Origin: Paractinoplanes atraurantiacus
GTDB lineage: Bacteria > Actinomycetota > Actinomycetes > Mycobacteriales > Micromonosporaceae
DNA length: 64,000 nucleotides
NCBI RefSeq assembly: GCF_900215205.1
Contig: NZ_OBDY01000020.1
Span: forward strand, 62,001 to 126,000
Direction of reading: 5' to 3'
Shown here piece by piece: positions 27,244-40,089 of the stretch (within the stretch, counting starts at the first letter, position 1; the number at the start of each line of letters is the position of its first letter). The notes beneath the pieces are model-generated. The model was given only the letters and a program-made list of their open reading frames with translations, searched no databases and was not told the origin of the DNA. The translations under genes and the position numbers were made by a program.

Positions 27244-28877
27244 ATGAGCCGGCCGCACGACGATCTGACGACACCGCCCGACCTGCGCCTGGACCAGGCG
27301 CGGGGCGGGCCGGCCCGGGCACGCCGCCCGGTGTACCTCGACCTGCTGCCGCCCTGCAACGCCGGGTGCCCGGCCGGTGAGAACATCCAGGAGTGGCTGG
27401 CCCTGACCCGCGCCGGCGAGCACGAGCGTGCCTGGCGGGCCCTGGTGGCGGCCAATCCCCTGCCGGCCGTGCACGGACGGGTCTGCTACCACCCGTGCGA
27501 GAGCGTGTGCAACCGCGCCGAGCTGGACAGCCCGGTGTCGATCCACGCGGTCGAGCGGTTCCTCGGCGACCTCGCCCTCGATCGGGGCTGGCACTTCGAT
27601 CCGCCGCCCGCCGCGAGCGGCCGGCGGGTGCTCGTGGTCGGCGCCGGCCCCAGCGGGCTGTCGGCCGCCTATCACCTGGCCCGGCTCGGGCACCAGGTGG
27701 TGATCCACGACGCCGAGGCGGAGCCGGGCGGCATGATGCGCTACGGCATCCCCGCCTATCGCCTGCCCCGGGACGTGCTGGCCGCCGAGATCGCCCGCAT
27801 CACCGCGCTGGGCGTCGAGATCGTCACCGATCACCCCGTCCGCGACCTGGCCGGCGAGCGGCGTGACGGCCACTTCGACGCGGTCTTCGTGGCGGTCGGC
27901 GCCCATCTGTCCAAGCGGGTGGACATTCCGGCCCGCGAGGCAAGCCGCATCGTCGACGCGGTGGGGCTGCTGCACAGCGTCGCCGCCGGCGAACGCCCCC
28001 GGGTGGGCCGCCGGGTGGCCGTGTACGGCGGCGGCAACACCGCCATGGACGCGGCTCGCGTGGCGCGGCGCCTGGGCGCCGAGGAAGCCCTGGTCGTCTA
28101 CCGCCGCACCCGCGCGCAGATGCCCGCCCACGCCGAGGAGGCGGACGAGGCCGAACGCGAGGGCGTACGGATCAACTGGCTGCGAACCATCCAGGCCTTC
28201 GACGGCCGCGATCTGACCGTCGAGGTCATGGAGCTCGACGCGGACGGCCGGCCGGTGCCGACCGGGCGCACCGAGACGCTCGAGGCCGACACCGTCGTGC
28301 TCGCCCTGGGCCAGCGGTCCGACACCGCCTTCGTGCGTGACGTCCCGGGTGTCGAGTTCACCGCGGACGGCACGGTGCTGGTCTCGCCGAGCCTCATGAC
28401 GGGCTGTCCGGGCGTGTTCGCCGGTGGCGACATGGTCCCGGCCGAGCGCACCGTCACGGTCGCGGTCGGCCACGGCCGTACGGCCGCCCGGCACATCGAC
28501 GCCTATCTGCGCAGCGCGACCACGGCCGATCCGCAGCGGCCGCCGATCGCCGGCTTCGCCGGGCTGCACCCCTGGTACTTCGGCGACGCCGGCCGCCGGC
28601 AGCAGGCCGAACGCGACCCGGAACAGCGCGTCGGCGACTTCACCGAGATCGTCGGCGGCCTCGGGGCGACCGCGGCCACCTACGAGGCGGGCCGATGCCT
28701 GTCGTGCGGCACGTGCTTCGAGTGCGACGGCTGCCTCGGCGCCTGTCCCGAGGACGCGGTGACCAAGCTGGGACCCGGGCTGCGTTACCGCTTCGACTAC
28801 GCCCGCTGCACCGGCTGCGGCACCTGCTTCGACCAGTGCCCGGTGCACGCCATCTCGATGATTGCCGAGGCGACGCC

Positions 28878-28881
<4 letters not shown>
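27244..28881 (+). CDS. GltD-like NAD(P)-FAD oxidoreductase with C-terminal 2x[4Fe-4S] ferredoxin domain
   Basis: 545 aa. Cys-rich N-terminal domain (CNAGCPAGENIQEWL and CYHPCESVC) typical of glutamate-synthase small subunits, FAD fold VVGAGPSGLSAAYHL near residue 135, NAD(P) fold VYGGGNTAMDAARVA near 262, then a two-cluster ferredoxin domain (CLSCGTCFECDGCLGACP and CTGCGTCFDQCP). No GltB partner is present. The next gene is PFOR in an ATGA overlap, so I infer that it passes electrons between PFOR and NAD(P)H. GAGGACG precedes the ATG. Confidence 0.85.
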
Positions 28882-32431
<3,550 letters not shown>

Positions 32432-32435
<4 letters not shown>

Positions 32436-33496
32436 GTGTCATCGGTGTTCTCCGGGAGACCGCCGCGGGCGAGCGCCGGGTGGCGCTCACCCCGGACGTC
32501 GCACGCCGGCTGTCCGACCGCGGCGTCAAGGTGCTGGTGGAGACCGGCGCGGGCCGCATGTCCTTCTTCGACGACGCGGCCTACACCGCCGCAGTCGTGG
32601 TCACTCGCGATGAGATCTACGCCGGCAGCGACGTGCTCCTGTGCGTGCGCCGGCCGGACGACCTGGCCGCCGCGCGACCGGGGCAGATCCTGGTCGGCCT
32701 GCTCGGTCTAGACCCGAACGGGCTGAACGGTGTCACCGCGATCAGCCTCGACCGGCTCCCCCGCACGCTGAGCCGGGCGCAGGCCATGGACGCGCTCACC
32801 TCGCAGGCGAACGTCGCCGGCTACAAGGCCGCGCTGATCGCCGCCGAGGCCTGCCCCGGCTTCTTCCCGATGCTGATGACCGCCGCCGGCACCACCAGGC
32901 CGGCCCAGGTCCTCGTGCTCGGCGCCGGTGTGGCCGGTCTCCAGGCGATCGCCACCGCCCGCCGGCTCGGCGACCAGGTCACCGGCTACGACGTGCGCGA
33001 CGCGGCCCGCGCCGACATCGCCTCCACCGGCGCCGCCGTGCTGGACGTCGCCGCGCCCAGCGCCGAGGCGGCCGGCGGCTACGCGCGCGACCTCACCGAG
33101 GACGAGGCCGGCGCCCAGTCGCAGGGCCTGGCCGCGGCGATACCCCGGTTCGACGTGGTGATCACGACGGCGAAGGTGCCGGGCGCGCCCGCCCCGCTGC
33201 TCGTGCCCGCGGCGGCCCTGGCCGCCATGCGCCCCGGCTCCGTGGTCATCGACCTGGCCGCCGGCAACGTCGCCGGTTCCGTTGCCGGCGCCCGCACGCT
33301 GACCGGCAACGAGGTCACCGTGATCGGCGCGCCCGACCTGGCTTCCACCGTGCCGGTCGCGGCCTCCACGGCGTACGCCCGCAACCTGCTCGCCCTGCTC
33401 ACCCACCTGATGCCGCACGGCGAACCCCAGCTCGACCTCGACGACGAGATCACCCGGGCCGTGCTGCTGAGCGACCGCGAAGGAGCCCGGCCATGA
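32432..33496 (+). CDS. pntAA: NAD(P) transhydrogenase alpha-1 subunit
   Basis: 354 aa, the NAD(H)-binding domain I of proton-translocating transhydrogenase as a separate chain: GVLRETAAGERRVALTPD at the start, LTSQANVAGYKAALIAAE, the Rossmann motif VLGAGVAGLQAIATARRLG and VVITTAKVPGAPAPLLV. No membrane segment, as expected for the split PntAA/PntAB arrangement. ATGA overlap with PFOR. Confidence 0.95.
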
Positions 33497-33777
33497 GCCC
33501 GCTGCTGCTGGCCGACCTGACCGTCTTCACCCTGGCCCTGCTGGTCGGCTTCGAGGTGATCAGCAAGGTGCCGGCCACCCTGCACACGCCGCTGATGTCC
33601 GGCGCCAACGCCATCCACGGCGTGGTGATCGTCGGCGTCATGCTGCTGGCCACGATGGTGTCCACGCCGGCCGGCTACGCCCTGCTGGCGGTCGCCGCGT
33701 TCTTCGGGGCGATGAACGTCGCCGGCGGTTACGTGGTCACCGACCGCATGCTCGCGATGTTCCGGAGCCGGTCATGA
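33493..33777 (+). CDS. pntAB: NAD(P) transhydrogenase alpha-2 (membrane) subunit
   Basis: 94 aa with three transmembrane helices (about 3-20, 37-57 and 58-80) and the family pattern VISKVPATLHTPLMSGANAI. It supplies part of the proton channel. ATGA overlaps with both neighbours. Confidence 0.95.
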   Translation: MSPLLLADLTVFTLALLVGFEVISKVPATLHTPLMSGANAIHGVVIVGVMLLATMVSTPAGYALLAVAAFFGAMNVAGGYVVTDRMLAMFRSRS

Positions 33778-35171
33778 GCGCCTTCGACACGGTGATGCAC
33801 CTGCTGTACCTGGCCTGTGCGGTCAGCTTCGTGGTGGGCCTGCACCTGATGAACGCGCCGGGCACCGCCCGGCGCGGCAACCGTATCTCGGCCGCCGGCA
33901 TGGCCGTCGCCATCGTGGTCACCGCCGCGGTTCTGGGCCACGACGGTGGCGCCACGGCCGCCGGGGTGGTCGCGCTGGCGGCGGGCGCCTCGGCCGGGAT
34001 CGCCGCGGGCACGGTCACCGCGCGCAGGGTCCAGATGACCGCGATGCCACAACTGGTCAGCCTGTTCAACGCCGTCGGTGGCGGCGCGGCGGCACTCATC
34101 GCGCTCGGCGACCGGCCCGGCACCACCAGCGCGGCGGTCGCCGGGGTCCCCGACGTCCTCATCGGGGCGGTGACCTTCAGCGGCTCCCTCGTCGCCTCCG
34201 GCAAACTCGCCGGCAAGATCGCCGGCCGGCCGATCATCCTGCCCCTCGGCCGGCCGGTCACCGCACTGCTGGGCGCCGCCGCGGCCGGGCTCGCGGTGGT
34301 CATCGTCGGTTTCGGCGCGCCGGCCGGGGCGCTCTACGGCCTCGCCGGCTGCGCCCTCGCCGCCGGGGTGCTCCTGACGCTGCCCATCGGCGGCGCCGAC
34401 ATGCCGGTGGTGATCTCGCTGCTCAACGCCTTCACCGGCACCGCGGTCGCGATGGCGGGGTTCGTTCTTGCCAGCACGCCGCTGATCATCGCGGGCGGCC
34501 TGGTCGGCGCGGCCGGCGCCATCCTCACCAAGCTCATGGCCGACGCCATGAACCGGCCGGTCGGCGCGATCATCGCCGGCGGCTACGGCACCGGCGACGC
34601 CGTCACCGTCACCGCCGGTGCGGGCTCGGCCGCCGTACGGGAGACCACCGCCGACGATGTGGCGCTGCAGCTCGCGTACGCCGAACGGGTCGTGATCGTG
34701 CCCGGTTACGGGCTGGCCGCCGCGCAGGCCCAGCACGAGGCGGCGTCGCTCGCCGAGGCCCTGGCCGGGCAAGGCGTGGCGGTCACCTACGCCATCCATC
34801 CCGTGGCCGGCCGGATGCCGGGGCACATGAACGTGCTCCTGGCCGAGGCCAACACGCCCTACGAGCTGCTGCGCGACCTCGACGAGGGCAACGCCGACCT
34901 GGCCCGCGCCGACGTGGCCCTGATCATCGGGGGCAACGACGTGACCAACCCCGCGGCCCGGCGGCCCGGCAACGCGGTCTCCGGCATGCCGATCCTCGAC
35001 GTCGACAAGGCTCGCTCCGTGATCGTGATCAAACGTTCGCTGGGTCACGGCTACGCCGGCATCGACAACGAGCTCTACACCGACCCGCGCACGGCCATGC
35101 TCTTCGCCGACGCCAAGGCCGGCCTGACGGCGATCCTCACGGCCCTGCACGCCTACAGGTCCACGGCATGA
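33774..35171 (+). CDS. pntB: NAD(P) transhydrogenase beta subunit
   Basis: 465 aa: nine or so membrane helices (residues 1-250), then the NADP-binding domain III (RVVIVPGYGLAAAQAQHEAA, HPVAGRMPGHMNVLLAEA, GGNDVTNPAA). With PntAA and PntAB it couples hydride transfer from NADH to NADP to proton flow across the membrane. Next to PFOR and the GltD-like protein it would connect the NADH, NADPH and ferredoxin pools. ATGA overlap on both sides. Confidence 0.95.
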   Translation: MSAFDTVMHLLYLACAVSFVVGLHLMNAPGTARRGNRISAAGMAVAIVVTAAVLGHDGGATAAGVVALAAGASAGIAAGTVTARRVQMTAMPQLVSLFNAVGGGAAALIALGDRPGTTSAAVAGVPDVLIGAVTFSGSLVASGKLAGKIAGRPIILPLGRPVTALLGAAAAGLAVVIVGFGAPAGALYGLAGCALAAGVLLTLPIGGADMPVVISLLNAFTGTAVAMAGFVLASTPLIIAGGLVGAAGAILTKLMADAMNRPVGAIIAGGYGTGDAVTVTAGAGSAAVRETTADDVALQLAYAERVVIVPGYGLAAAQAQHEAASLAEALAGQGVAVTYAIHPVAGRMPGHMNVLLAEANTPYELLRDLDEGNADLARADVALIIGGNDVTNPAARRPGNAVSGMPILDVDKARSVIVIKRSLGHGYAGIDNELYTDPRTAMLFADAKAGLTAILTALHAYRSTA

Positions 35172-36076
35172 CCACGATTGCCGTACGCGATCTGAGGCGC
35201 TCCTACGGCAGCGTGCGCGCGGTCGACGGCGTCAGCTTCACCGTCGGCGACGGCGAGGTCTTCGCCCTGCTCGGCCCGAACGGCGCCGGTAAGACCACGA
35301 CCGTCGAGATCCTGGAGGGGTATCGGGAGCGGGACGCCGGAACGGTCGAGGTGCTCGGCTTCGACCCGGCCACCGGCGGGACGGCATACCGCGAGCGGAT
35401 CGGCGTGGTGCTCCAGTCGGCGGGCTTCGAGGAGGAGTTCACCGTCCGGGAGCTGGTCCGGCTCCAGTCGAGCCTCTATCCCCGACGGCACGACCCGGAC
35501 GAGCTGATCGATCTGGTCGGGCTGGCCGGTAAGCGGACCACCCGCGTCAAAGGCCTCTCCGGCGGCCAGCGGCGCCGCCTCGACCTCGCCCTCGGCCTGG
35601 CCGGCGCGCCCGACCTGCTCTTCCTCGACGAGCCGACGACCGGCTTCGACCCCGCCGCCCGGCACCACGCCTGGGACTTGGTGGCGAGCTTGCGCGATCT
35701 GGGCACCACGATCCTGCTGACCACGCACTACCTGGAGGAGGCGCAACGGCTCGCCGACCGGGTGGGCGTGCTGCGCGACGGGCGGCTGCTGACCGTCGGC
35801 ACCCCGGCCGAGCTGCGCGCCCGCAGCGACCTGCCGACTGTGATCAGCTTCCGGATCCCCGGCGGCGGCCTCGGTGATCTGCCCCCGCTGAGCGCCCGGC
35901 CCCGTCTCGCCGACGGGGTGGTACGGCTGGACAGCCGCGACCCGGTCACGGACACCTGGCACCTGACCGCTTGGGCGACGGCAAGGTGGACCCCGCTGGA
36001 GGATCTCGCCGTGAGCCCGCCGACGCTGGAGGACGCGTACCTCGCCCTGACCGAGGAGCACGACGATGGCCGTTGA
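35168..36076 (+). CDS. ABC transporter ATP-binding protein (DrrA-like)
   Basis: 302 aa. Walker A GPNGAGKTTTVEIL, Q-loop, signature LSGGQRRRLDLALGLAG, Walker B LLFLDEPTTGFD, H-loop TTHYLEEA, followed by the C-terminal extension of DrrA/NatA-type exporters. Partner is the fused permease directly downstream (11-bp overlap). It overlaps pntB by 4 bases, so it is transcribed with the redox operon, but a functional link is not evident. Confidence 0.9.
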   Translation: MTTIAVRDLRRSYGSVRAVDGVSFTVGDGEVFALLGPNGAGKTTTVEILEGYRERDAGTVEVLGFDPATGGTAYRERIGVVLQSAGFEEEFTVRELVRLQSSLYPRRHDPDELIDLVGLAGKRTTRVKGLSGGQRRRLDLALGLAGAPDLLFLDEPTTGFDPAARHHAWDLVASLRDLGTTILLTTHYLEEAQRLADRVGVLRDGRLLTVGTPAELRARSDLPTVISFRIPGGGLGDLPPLSARPRLADGVVRLDSRDPVTDTWHLTAWATARWTPLEDLAVSPPTLEDAYLALTEEHDDGR

Positions 36077-37706
36077 CACGCCCGCGCGGGTGCGCCCGCC
36101 GTCGCCGGCCACCCGCGTCCGGGCGCTGCCGGTGCTGACCGCCCACGCGGTCCGGGCGTTCACGCACAACCCGCCCGCCGCCTTCTTCACGCTGGCCTTC
36201 CCGCTGGCGTTCCTGATCATCGTGGCGTCGATCGTCGGCGACCAGACGACCGACGCCGGCGTTCCGGTGGCGCAGTTCCTGGTGCCGCCGTTCGCGGTCT
36301 TCGGCGTGGCCCAAGCCTCGTTCACCTTGCTGGCCACCGACACCGCGGTGCTCCGGGAGAACGGGGTGCTGCTGAGGCAGCGCGCGGCGCCGGTGCCGGC
36401 CCGTACCGTCCTGGCCGCGCGGACAGCCGCCTCCGTGATCATCTCCGGCGCGGCGGTGGCGCTGCTGGTCGCGGTCGGCGTGCTCGCGTACGACGTGGAG
36501 GTCGTCTGGCGCAAGGTGCCGGCCATGCTGGTCACGCTCCTGCTCGGCATCGCCTGCTGCGCGTCTCTGGGGCTGGCCTTGGCGGCGCTGGTACGCACGG
36601 CCCGGGCCGCGCAGGCGCTCGCCCAGGGGCTGCTGATCCCGCTGGCCTTCATCTCGGAGGTTTTCATCGTGGGCGCCGATCTGCCGCGCCCGCTGTCGGC
36701 GATCGGCTCGGCCCTGCCGCTGAAACACTTCGCCCTGGCGATGGCCGAGACGTTCGATCCCGCCGGAGGCTACGGCTTCCGGCCCGGCCACCTGCTGGTG
36801 CTCACAGCTTGGACGGTCGCCGGCGCCTTCACCGCCCAGCGGTGGTTCGGCTGGCAGCCGCGCGGGGAGGCCCGCCCGCGCTCCGAGCCCGAGGTCGCCC
36901 CGCACACGCGCCTGTCCGCGCCGGTCACCTACCCACGCCGGTCGCCGGCCCGGCTGTTGCCGGGGCAGATCCGGTACGCGCTGACGGGCCTACGCCGTGA
37001 TCCGCTCGCCGTCTTCTTCGCCGTGGTCTTCCCGGCCCTGCTGCTCGTCCTGTTCCCCTCCGTGTTCGGCGACGCGCGGGTGCACGGTCTGTCCATGGCC
37101 CAGTACCTGTTCGCCGGCATGCTCGCCTACACCGCCGCGGTGTCCGGCTATGTGGACCTGCCGGAGGCCGTGGTGGCCGCCCGGTCGTCCGGTGTTCTCC
37201 AACGCCTCCGGGGCACGCCGCTTCCTCTGCGCCTTTATCTGGCCGGGCGGGTGTCCGGGGCCCTGCTCACCACCCTGCTGGCGGCCGCCGTGCTCGCGGC
37301 CGCGGGCATCGGTTTTCTCGGCGTCCGCGTCCCACCCGCGCATCTGCCAGCCATATTGGTCACGATCGTCCTGGGCTCCTTCTGTTTCGCCGCGCTCGGC
37401 CTGGCGCTCGTGGCCCTGCTGCGGTCGGCGCGCACGCTGGTCGCGATCACTCTCGGTACTCTGCTGCCGCTCTGCTTCGCCTCCGAGATCTTCGTGGCGG
37501 GCGACCGGCCGCTGCCCGATGCCCTCACCACCCTGGCCGGGGTGTTTCCCCTGCGCCATTTGCTTCAGGCGCTGTTGGCAGCCACGGAGCCGGACGGCGG
37601 CGGCGCCGGCTTCGCCGGGGCCCACCTCGCCGTCGTCGCCGCGTGGACGCTGGCCGGTCTGCTGATCATCCGCGGACGCGGCCTCGGAGAAAGGGGACGG
37701 TCATGA
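36066..37706 (+). CDS. Fused tandem ABC-2 permease
   Basis: 546 aa made of two ABC-2 permease halves (about 1-265 and 290-546). Each half has the NPPAAFFTLAFPLAF / RDPLAVFFAVVFPAL start, six hydrophobic segments and the LAFISEVFIVG / LCFASEIFVAG motif followed by PLKHFALAMAE / PLRHLLQALLA. The usual exporter has two separate or identical permease chains, so this is an internal duplication. Substrate unknown; drug- or lipid-type export is typical for this class. Confidence 0.88.
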   Translation: MAVDTPARVRPPSPATRVRALPVLTAHAVRAFTHNPPAAFFTLAFPLAFLIIVASIVGDQTTDAGVPVAQFLVPPFAVFGVAQASFTLLATDTAVLRENGVLLRQRAAPVPARTVLAARTAASVIISGAAVALLVAVGVLAYDVEVVWRKVPAMLVTLLLGIACCASLGLALAALVRTARAAQALAQGLLIPLAFISEVFIVGADLPRPLSAIGSALPLKHFALAMAETFDPAGGYGFRPGHLLVLTAWTVAGAFTAQRWFGWQPRGEARPRSEPEVAPHTRLSAPVTYPRRSPARLLPGQIRYALTGLRRDPLAVFFAVVFPALLLVLFPSVFGDARVHGLSMAQYLFAGMLAYTAAVSGYVDLPEAVVAARSSGVLQRLRGTPLPLRLYLAGRVSGALLTTLLAAAVLAAAGIGFLGVRVPPAHLPAILVTIVLGSFCFAALGLALVALLRSARTLVAITLGTLLPLCFASEIFVAGDRPLPDALTTLAGVFPLRHLLQALLAATEPDGGGAGFAGAHLAVVAAWTLAGLLIIRGRGLGERGRS

Positions 37707-38028
37707 CCACCTCGCTGACGGTCTTCGATCAGCTCGTCCTGCACGGCCTCGTCCAGCTGGACTTCCACGTGCCCGCGGGCGAGGTGCCGCTCGAACTCGT
37801 CGGAGCCGACGAGGTCATCGGCTGGTCCTGCCTGGTTCCCCCGTTCCGTTCCACGGTGGGTGCCATGGTCGTCGAGGAGAGCCACATGGTCGAGCTGCGC
37901 GCGGGAGCGCTCGGAGGATCCGATGTTCGGGCTCGAGTTCACGACCAGGATGCTGGCCGTGGCCCAGCAGCGGCTGGCCGCGGCGCGGCAGCGCGTCGCC
38001 GGCCTCGCGGAAGAGCCCTTCGGCCCTG
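37703..38028 (+). pseudogene. Cyclic-nucleotide-binding-domain protein, frameshifted
   Basis: The ATG at 37703 overlaps the permease stop. The first 70 codons read as the second half of a Crp-type cNMP domain (HGLVQLDFHVPAGEVPLELV, IGWSCLVPPFR, VVEESHMVELRAG). Near 37905-37920 the reading moves to another frame, which continues the family pattern as EDPMFGLEFTTRMLAVAQQR and then runs on without a nearby stop. Stand-alone cNMP proteins of about 150 aa are common in DosR/OsdR-type clusters. The N-terminal strands of the domain are also missing, so both ends are damaged. Confidence 0.6.
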
Positions 38029-38055
38029 GCAACCGCACGGTCCGCGATCGAGGCT
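38011..38055 (+). promoter_or_regulatory. Dormancy-type promoter upstream of the first propeller gene
   Basis: AAGAGCCCTTCGGCCCTG (38011-38028), 13 of 17, then GAGGCT (38050-38055) at standard spacing. The site and the following GGC are identical to those at 40017. The next solid gene starts 178 nt beyond the -10; 38056-38232 holds only a doubtful 41-codon ORF (38086-38211). Confidence 0.65.
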
Positions 38056-38232
38056 GGAAGGCACTCCGAGGAAGAGGCGGCGGTCATGCGCCGCCGCGGG
38101 AGTTTGTTCCCCACCTCTCACGGCCGTGCCGGACTATCCAGGTTGCCGGGAGGGCAGTCGGCACGGACTGCACGATCTCCTGCCCTCCCCTTCCCACTCG
38201 TGAACGTTTGATGGAAGACAGGAGTGCCTCTC

Positions 38233-39108
38233 ATGCGTCGATCCCGCCTCTCAGTCGCCGCCCTCGCCATCGCCGTGTCCGTGGCCGGACTTTCGGCCAC
38301 CCGTGCCGAGGCGGCGCCGGCCCCGCCCGGCGGGCGGATCCTCACGCTGGCGGTGACCGCCGAGCGCGGCAGCGGCGAGCTGCGCAGCGTGCGGCCGGAC
38401 GGCTCCGGCGCGTACGCGTACAGCCTGCGACTGTCGTGGTGGGCCGGCCCGGACTATTCGCCGGACGGCAGCCGGATCGCATATGCGGACTGGATGGAGG
38501 TGTGGGCGATGAACGCGGACGGGACGAATGCCCAGAACCTGGTCGGCGGCCCGTGTGCCCCGGAGAGCCCGCGATGGTCGCCCGACGCCCGATGGATCGC
38601 ATTCGAGTCGTGCGGCGACATCTACAAAGTCAGCGCGAAGGGATACGCGAGCGGCTTCGTCAACCTGACCAACGACGACCTCTACACCCTCCGGGCGGCC
38701 TGGAGCCCGCTCGGCGCCCGGATCGCCACCGCAGGGCCGTCCGGCGTGTATCTGTACCGGGCCGACGGCACCGGGGCTCCGCGCCGGGTCAGCGACCTGC
38801 CGGATGCCACCCGTCTGGATTGGAGCCCGGACGGCCGTACCCTCGCCGTCGCCGCCGGCGACGACCTCTGGACGGTCGACCTGCCCACCGGCGCTCGGCG
38901 GCGCATGACCGACACACCTGGCGTCATCGAGCGGCATCCGGTGTGGTCGCCGGACGGCCGGTGGCTCGCGTTCTCCCGGGGCCCGGAAGACCCGAACGAC
39001 CCGGGCGTGGCCCTCACCCCCGAGGTGTGGCTGACAACCGCCGCCGGCACCCACAGCCACTCGACCGGCGTGCTCGGAATCCCCACGAGCTGGCGATTCC
39101 AGCCCTGA
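38233..39108 (+). CDS. Secreted TolB-like beta-propeller protein
   Basis: 291 aa. Signal peptide MRRSRLSVAALAIAVSVAGL with cleavage near ATRAEAAPA, then repeated WD40-like/PD40 blades: DYSPDGSRIAY, RWSPDARWIAF, AWSPLGARIAT, DWSPDGRTLAV and VWSPDGRWLAF. Such propellers usually mediate protein or cell-wall contacts; no catalytic residues are evident. The ATG at 38233 is chosen because AGGAG lies 8 nt upstream; the GTG at 38224 is inside that site. A tandem paralogue follows. Confidence 0.85.
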   Translation: MRRSRLSVAALAIAVSVAGLSATRAEAAPAPPGGRILTLAVTAERGSGELRSVRPDGSGAYAYSLRLSWWAGPDYSPDGSRIAYADWMEVWAMNADGTNAQNLVGGPCAPESPRWSPDARWIAFESCGDIYKVSAKGYASGFVNLTNDDLYTLRAAWSPLGARIATAGPSGVYLYRADGTGAPRRVSDLPDATRLDWSPDGRTLAVAAGDDLWTVDLPTGARRRMTDTPGVIERHPVWSPDGRWLAFSRGPEDPNDPGVALTPEVWLTTAAGTHSHSTGVLGIPTSWRFQP

Positions 39109-39144
39109 CAGTCATCAAACAGACAGCCGAAAGGAGCATCACCG

Positions 39145-40017
39145 ATGCGCCGACTACGAGTCCTGCTGGCCACCGGTACCGTCGCGATACTGGTGGGCGG
39201 CCTTCCGGCCGCCGGCGCCGAGGCGGCTTCCGACCGACCCGGCGGGCGGATCCTGACCTTGGCGGTAGCGAACGAACACGGCACCGGTGAACTGCGCAGC
39301 GTGCGGCCGGACGGCACCGGAGTCCACGCGTACGGGCGGGTGCTGATCTGGTTCGCCAGCCCGGACTATTCGCCGGACGGCGGCCGGATCGCCTACGTGG
39401 ACGGCTTCGACATCCGGACGATGGCCGCGGACGGCACGGACGACCGGTGGTTGGTCGGCGCCCCCTGCGGCCCGTCGAGCCCGCGCTGGTCGCCCGACGC
39501 CCGATGGATCGCCTTCGAGTCGTGCAGCGACATCTACCAGGTCAGCACCAAGGGATATGAGGACGGTTTCGTCAACGCGACCCACAACGATCTCAACGAC
39601 CTGCAGCCGGCCTGGAACCCGTCAGGCAGCCGATTCGCCACCGCCACGCTGCCCGGCGTGCACGTCTACCGGGCCGCTGGGTCCGAGCCGCGCCAGGTCA
39701 GCGACCTGCCGGGCGCCGTGCGCCTGGACTGGAACCCGAACGGGCGCACCATCGCGATCGCCGCCGAGGGCGACCTGTGGCTGCTCGATCTGCTCACCGG
39801 AGCACAACGCCGCCTGACCAACACGCCCGGCGTGATCGAGGCACACCCGGTGTGGTCGCCGGACGGACGGTGGCTCGCCTTCGCGCGTGGCCCGGACGAC
39901 CCGGACGACCCCGGCGCCGCTCTCGCCCCGAAGGTGTGGCTGATGACCGCCACCGGCACGCGAAGCCACTCGACCGGCGTGCCGGGCATCCCCTCGAGTT
40001 GGCGCTTCACACCCTGA
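39145..40017 (+). CDS. Secreted TolB-like beta-propeller protein, tandem paralogue
   Basis: 290 aa, very similar to the preceding gene along its length (GGRILTLAV, SPRWSPDARWIAFESC, VWSPDGRWLAF and the shared ending HSTGVPGIPSSWRF). Signal peptide MRRLRVLLATGTVAILVGG, cleaved near GAEAASD. GAAAGGAGCATCACC precedes the ATG, 36 nt after the first copy. The stop codon is part of the next dormancy-type site. A recent tandem duplication is the simplest explanation. Confidence 0.85.
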   Translation: MRRLRVLLATGTVAILVGGLPAAGAEAASDRPGGRILTLAVANEHGTGELRSVRPDGTGVHAYGRVLIWFASPDYSPDGGRIAYVDGFDIRTMAADGTDDRWLVGAPCGPSSPRWSPDARWIAFESCSDIYQVSTKGYEDGFVNATHNDLNDLQPAWNPSGSRFATATLPGVHVYRAAGSEPRQVSDLPGAVRLDWNPNGRTIAIAAEGDLWLLDLLTGAQRRLTNTPGVIEAHPVWSPDGRWLAFARGPDDPDDPGAALAPKVWLMTATGTRSHSTGVPGIPSSWRFTP

Positions 40018-40061
40018 AGAGCCCTTCGGCCCTGGCCGTCGCGCGGCCGGCGGACAAGGCT
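40017..40061 (+). promoter_or_regulatory. Dormancy-type promoter of the E1-alpha-like / YbdK operon
   Basis: AAGAGCCCTTCGGCCCTG (40017-40034), 13 of 17, with AAGGCT (40056-40061). The same site-spacing-GGCTGGA arrangement occurs at 38011, suggesting a copied promoter. Confidence 0.7.
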
Positions 40062-40089
40062 GGATGGAGACTTGAGAGAGGTGCCGGTC

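Noticed and set aside
38086..38211. 41-codon ORF between the 38011 promoter and the first propeller gene
   Set aside because: Its position after the promoter is suggestive, but the ribosome binding site is weak, the sequence (Arg/Ser/Pro-rich) shows no motif and it may simply be leader RNA.
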